Positions 61,433 to 64,000 of a stretch of 64,000 nucleotides of DNA are shown here, one piece after another; within the stretch, counting starts at the first letter, position 1; each line of letters opens with the position of its first letter. The notes beneath the pieces were generated by a model. That model was given only the letters and a program-made list of their open reading frames with translations. It was not told the origin of the DNA and ran no database searches. This DNA is from Bacteroidales bacterium UBA5507. GTDB lineage: Bacteria > Bacteroidota > Bacteroidia > Bacteroidales > Lentimicrobiaceae. A program made the position numbers and the translations under genes. The DNA is taken from contig DIOT01000041.1 of NCBI GenBank assembly GCA_002426195.1, positions 1-64,000 on the forward strand. The letters run 5' to 3'.

Positions 61433-63204
61433 TCCTGAGAAAATTCCTTCACTAAGTTTCTATATGATGAGAATACGTTAGCCCTCGATACAAATCCAAC
61501 ATACTTTCCATTATTGAGCACGGGCAGGTTGTAATGGGATGTTTCATTAAATTTCATGGCAACATCCTCCATAGTTGCATCAATATTAATGATTGTATCG
61601 GGCATAAACATAAGATTCCTTACATAGGTATTATCATATAGTTCTGTACTGAACATTATGTTTCGTATTTCATTGATAAATACCACACCCAGAAAGTTGT
61701 TTTCCTCATCCACAACAGGGAAGACGTTTCGCTCTGATCGTGCAATGGTCTTAACAAGCTCCCCGAGGGTAGCATCAGGCTTAACAATAAGGAAGTTATG
61801 CTCAACAAGCTTGGTAATCTTCATTCTTGATAGCGCAGCTTTATCTTTATCGTGCGTAATAAGTTCCCCTCTTTCAGCCAGATTTGTGGCGTATATATTA
61901 TGCCTTTCGTAGAAATATATGGTGAGATACGAAATAGTGGCTGTTATCATTAGGGGAAGGAAGAACTCATATCCTCCCGTAATTTCAGCGATCAGGAAGA
62001 TTGCAGTAAGGGGAGCGTGCATAACTGCAGCCATAACACCAGCCATACCTGCGAGTGCAAAGTTGCTTTCGGGGAGGTCAACGAATTTAAATATGTTTAC
62101 TGCTTTTGCGACCAGAAACCCCGTAATACCTCCCATAAACAAGGATGGTGCGAAAACACCCCCAACACCACCACCACCTGTGGTGAATGCCATAGCTATG
62201 ACTTTAAAAAACAAGACCAGGACAATAAATAGTAAAAACAGCCATGAGTTGTCCTTAAAGCTATAGAAAAAGCTTCCGTTGAACAGGCTTTCACCTCTGC
62301 CATTTAATATATCGGTTAGAATATCATAACCTTCGCCATAAAGCGGAGGGAAAAGGAAAATTAGCAGACTGACTACAATTCCCGAGATTAGCAGTTTACG
62401 GAATGTATTCCTGATATTGGAAAGCTTTGATTCTATATATCGGTTTGCCCTTACAAAATACAATGAAACGAAACCTGCAACTATACCCAGCAGTATGTAA
62501 AACGGTATGTTGCTTATGTCGAAGGGTGCAACTGAAAAGAATGCAAACATCACAGTTTTACCCATGATGAGGGAACTTAGCGTAGCACCAGTGATGGATG
62601 CAATCAGCAGTGGAATTATTGATCCCATGGTTAGGTCAAGCATCACAACTTCGAGTCCGAAAAGTATTCCTGCGATAGGAGCGTTAAAGATGCTTGCAAT
62701 AGCGCCGGCTGCACCACAACCAATCATGAGTGTGATGGTGCGGTAATCCATTCTGAGTACACGTGCAAGGTTAGAGCCAATGGAAGCTCCGGTGAGGACT
62801 ATTGGTGCTTCAAGTCCTACTGACCCTCCAAACCCGACAGTTAAAGTACTTCCAATCAGAGATGAGTAGTTATTATGAGGTTTCAGATGGCTGTTGTTAC
62901 GACTAATTGCATAGAGTACTTTGCTGATTCCGTGGGATATGTCGTCTTTGACAATGTATTTAACAAACAATACAGTGAGAGCCATTCCAAAAAGCGGGTA
63001 TAGCAGATAGAGAAAATTTACACCTTCGGCCTCAAAACCAACTGTTAAAATGTAGTGTGTATAATAAACAGTATTTTTAAGAACTACAGCTGATAGTCCA
63101 CTAATAAGTCCGACAACAAAACTCAGTAACAATACGAAGTTGCGGTGACTTATGTGCTTAAGTCTCCACTTTTGTAGCTTTATAAGAGAGAGGGATAGTA
63201 TCAT
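61429..63204 (-). CDS. CLC-family chloride channel/antiporter with CBS domains
   Basis: The membrane core of about 420 residues has the CLC selectivity motifs, including GFGGSVGLEAPIVLTGASIG and GGGGVGGVFAPSLFMGGITG. Two CBS domains (about residues 455-585; NVFPVVDEENNFLGVVFINE and YNLPVLNNGKYVGFVSRANV) form a cytosolic ligand-sensing tail. The glutamate in GLEAP is the usual gating residue, which suggests a proton-coupled exchanger or gated channel. It is 61 bp downstream of the partial LptD-like gene. Confidence 0.94.
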   Translation of the reverse strand: MILSLSLIKLQKWRLKHISHRNFVLLLSFVVGLISGLSAVVLKNTVYYTHYILTVGFEAEGVNFLYLLYPLFGMALTVLFVKYIVKDDISHGISKVLYAISRNNSHLKPHNNYSSLIGSTLTVGFGGSVGLEAPIVLTGASIGSNLARVLRMDYRTITLMIGCGAAGAIASIFNAPIAGILFGLEVVMLDLTMGSIIPLLIASITGATLSSLIMGKTVMFAFFSVAPFDISNIPFYILLGIVAGFVSLYFVRANRYIESKLSNIRNTFRKLLISGIVVSLLIFLFPPLYGEGYDILTDILNGRGESLFNGSFFYSFKDNSWLFLLFIVLVLFFKVIAMAFTTGGGGVGGVFAPSLFMGGITGFLVAKAVNIFKFVDLPESNFALAGMAGVMAAVMHAPLTAIFLIAEITGGYEFFLPLMITATISYLTIYFYERHNIYATNLAERGELITHDKDKAALSRMKITKLVEHNFLIVKPDATLGELVKTIARSERNVFPVVDEENNFLGVVFINEIRNIMFSTELYDNTYVRNLMFMPDTIINIDATMEDVAMKFNETSHYNLPVLNNGKYVGFVSRANVFSSYRNLVKEFSQE

Positions 63205-63265
63205 ACATGCAAATGTATAAATTTGCCTTAAAGAAAATCAATTAGATTTAAGAAATCGAACAATA

Positions 63266-64000
63266 CTAATTGTCTCTGAAGTCTTTCTTTCTGTTGAGTT
63301 TAAGGTCCTGAAGTACAGAAGCTTTTACTTTTATGTAGAAGTTCCAGCTTTTCAGGTATCCGATTGGTATCCAGTTAAATCTCATCTCCCAGCAATGAAG
63401 ATCACGGTAGACACTTATGGATGTGTGTGAGAGGGCTTTATTCTCTATATCATAATTGGTCGTAAAGTTAACTTTCCACTTAGGTGTGACATTAATATCC
63501 CCGTTTACAGCAATGGTATGTACGACTCTGTTATCATATTTCCGCTGTGGATAAATTAAGAAATCATTATAACCCAAACTATAACTGAAATTTAAGTTCC
63601 ATTGATTATTCCAATTGATATAATTATCAGGGTTTTGAATTATGTCTTCAACTTCTTCTTCAGGCACAACTACAGAAGTTGATGAAGTGGGAGTTTTAGA
63701 TTTTCCGGGACTTAAATTATACGAAAGTGAGAAATTCCAACTGGAGTTGTCTCTTCTGAATAATCTTTTGTTTTCTGTCCATTCAAACCGGTCAATCAAT
63801 GTGCCTTTATCGTTTGTAACATATGGGCTGAAGCTCGCATTATATGATATCTGTAGTTTCTTAAAGAGAGTGGTCCTGGCCGACAAACGCAAAGGACTCC
63901 ATTGAAGTGTGTCTTTTGCCAGGTCATATGACGAACCAAGGGTGAAGTTTTCAATTAACATCACTTTTTTCATTCCTGTAACAGTATCACTGCGTGATCT
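63266..64000 (-). CDS. lptD: LptD-like outer-membrane LPS-assembly protein, C-terminal part only
   Basis: The reading frame is open to the window edge (nine further codons before the first internal Met at 63973), so the gene's 5' end lies outside. The visible ~244 residues are beta-barrel strands with the pattern of the Bacteroidota LptD C-terminus: LIENFTLGSSYDLAKDTLQW, SPLRLSARTTLFKKLQI, FEWTENKRLFRRDNSSW and VTPKWKVNFTTNYDI. LptD places LPS in the outer leaflet together with LptE. Confidence 0.82.
   Translation of the reverse strand, partial: RSRSDTVTGMKKVMLIENFTLGSSYDLAKDTLQWSPLRLSARTTLFKKLQISYNASFSPYVTNDKGTLIDRFEWTENKRLFRRDNSSWNFSLSYNLSPGKSKTPTSSTSVVVPEEEVEDIIQNPDNYINWNNQWNLNFSYSLGYNDFLIYPQRKYDNRVVHTIAVNGDINVTPKWKVNFTTNYDIENKALSHTSISVYRDLHCWEMRFNWIPIGYLKSWNFYIKVKASVLQDLKLNRKKDFRDN

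Overview
The window looks like chromosomal sequence from a Bacteroidota species, probably Bacteroidia-like. It has type IX secretion/gliding genes (PorU-type sortases, GldJ-type lipoprotein, PorP/SprF), the Bacteroidota order DUF4271-hemD-rnpA-yidD-S41 peptidase, an ExbB-ExbD-TonB-folC block, weak Shine-Dalgarno signals and repeated TAnnTTTG -7 promoter boxes. I see no tRNA, rRNA, insertion sequence, prophage or CRISPR array. The species cannot be fixed from the sequence alone.

Layout. 0-6 kb: an M20 amidohydrolase faces a minus-strand run gatE-gatD-secreted nuclease. GatDE is the tRNA-dependent glutamine amidotransferase known as the archaeal type. 6-13 kb: a plus-strand housekeeping run with DUF4271, hemD, rnpA, yidD, S41 peptidase, O-antigen ligase-like protein, cytidine deaminase and a ChaN-like protein. 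13-16 kb: GtrA, an M28 peptidase and flavodoxin on the minus strand. 16-21.7 kb: thioredoxin-like protein, panC, panD, a YbhN-type membrane protein, rfaE2, radA and an S1-domain regulator, tightly packed. 22-24.4 kb: an M48 lipoprotein protease, an OmpA lipoprotein and a beta-barrel, closed by a clear terminator. 24.4-28.3 kb: a small membrane protein, Ku and LigD, which form a bacterial non-homologous end-joining module. 28-31 kb: a GH2 beta-mannosidase.

31-35.6 kb: an NtrC-type regulator and a hybrid histidine kinase are convergent, and the regulator is preceded by an 11-bp phased repeat array. 35.9-39.1 kb: a tungsten-type aldehyde:ferredoxin oxidoreductase is divergent from a short ThiF and a ThiS/MoaD-like carrier, possibly dedicated to its cofactor. 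39-43 kb: folC, TonB, ExbD, ExbB and two small membrane or secreted proteins. 43-45.3 kb: an ECF sigma factor, a membrane-anchored putative anti-sigma protein and two periplasmic LTxxQ-type proteins, which suggests an envelope-stress operon.

45-58 kb: anmK, murF, a GldJ-like lipoprotein and PorP/SprF on the minus strand are divergent from two tandem full-length C25-family PorU-like proteases with intact Cys/His pairs. The nuclease at the left end carries a type IX sorting domain and so is a likely cargo. 58-64 kb: an acyltransferase, an exported oligoendopeptidase F, a PAP2 phosphatase, a CLC channel with CBS domains, and the C-terminal part of an LptD-like protein that runs off the right edge.
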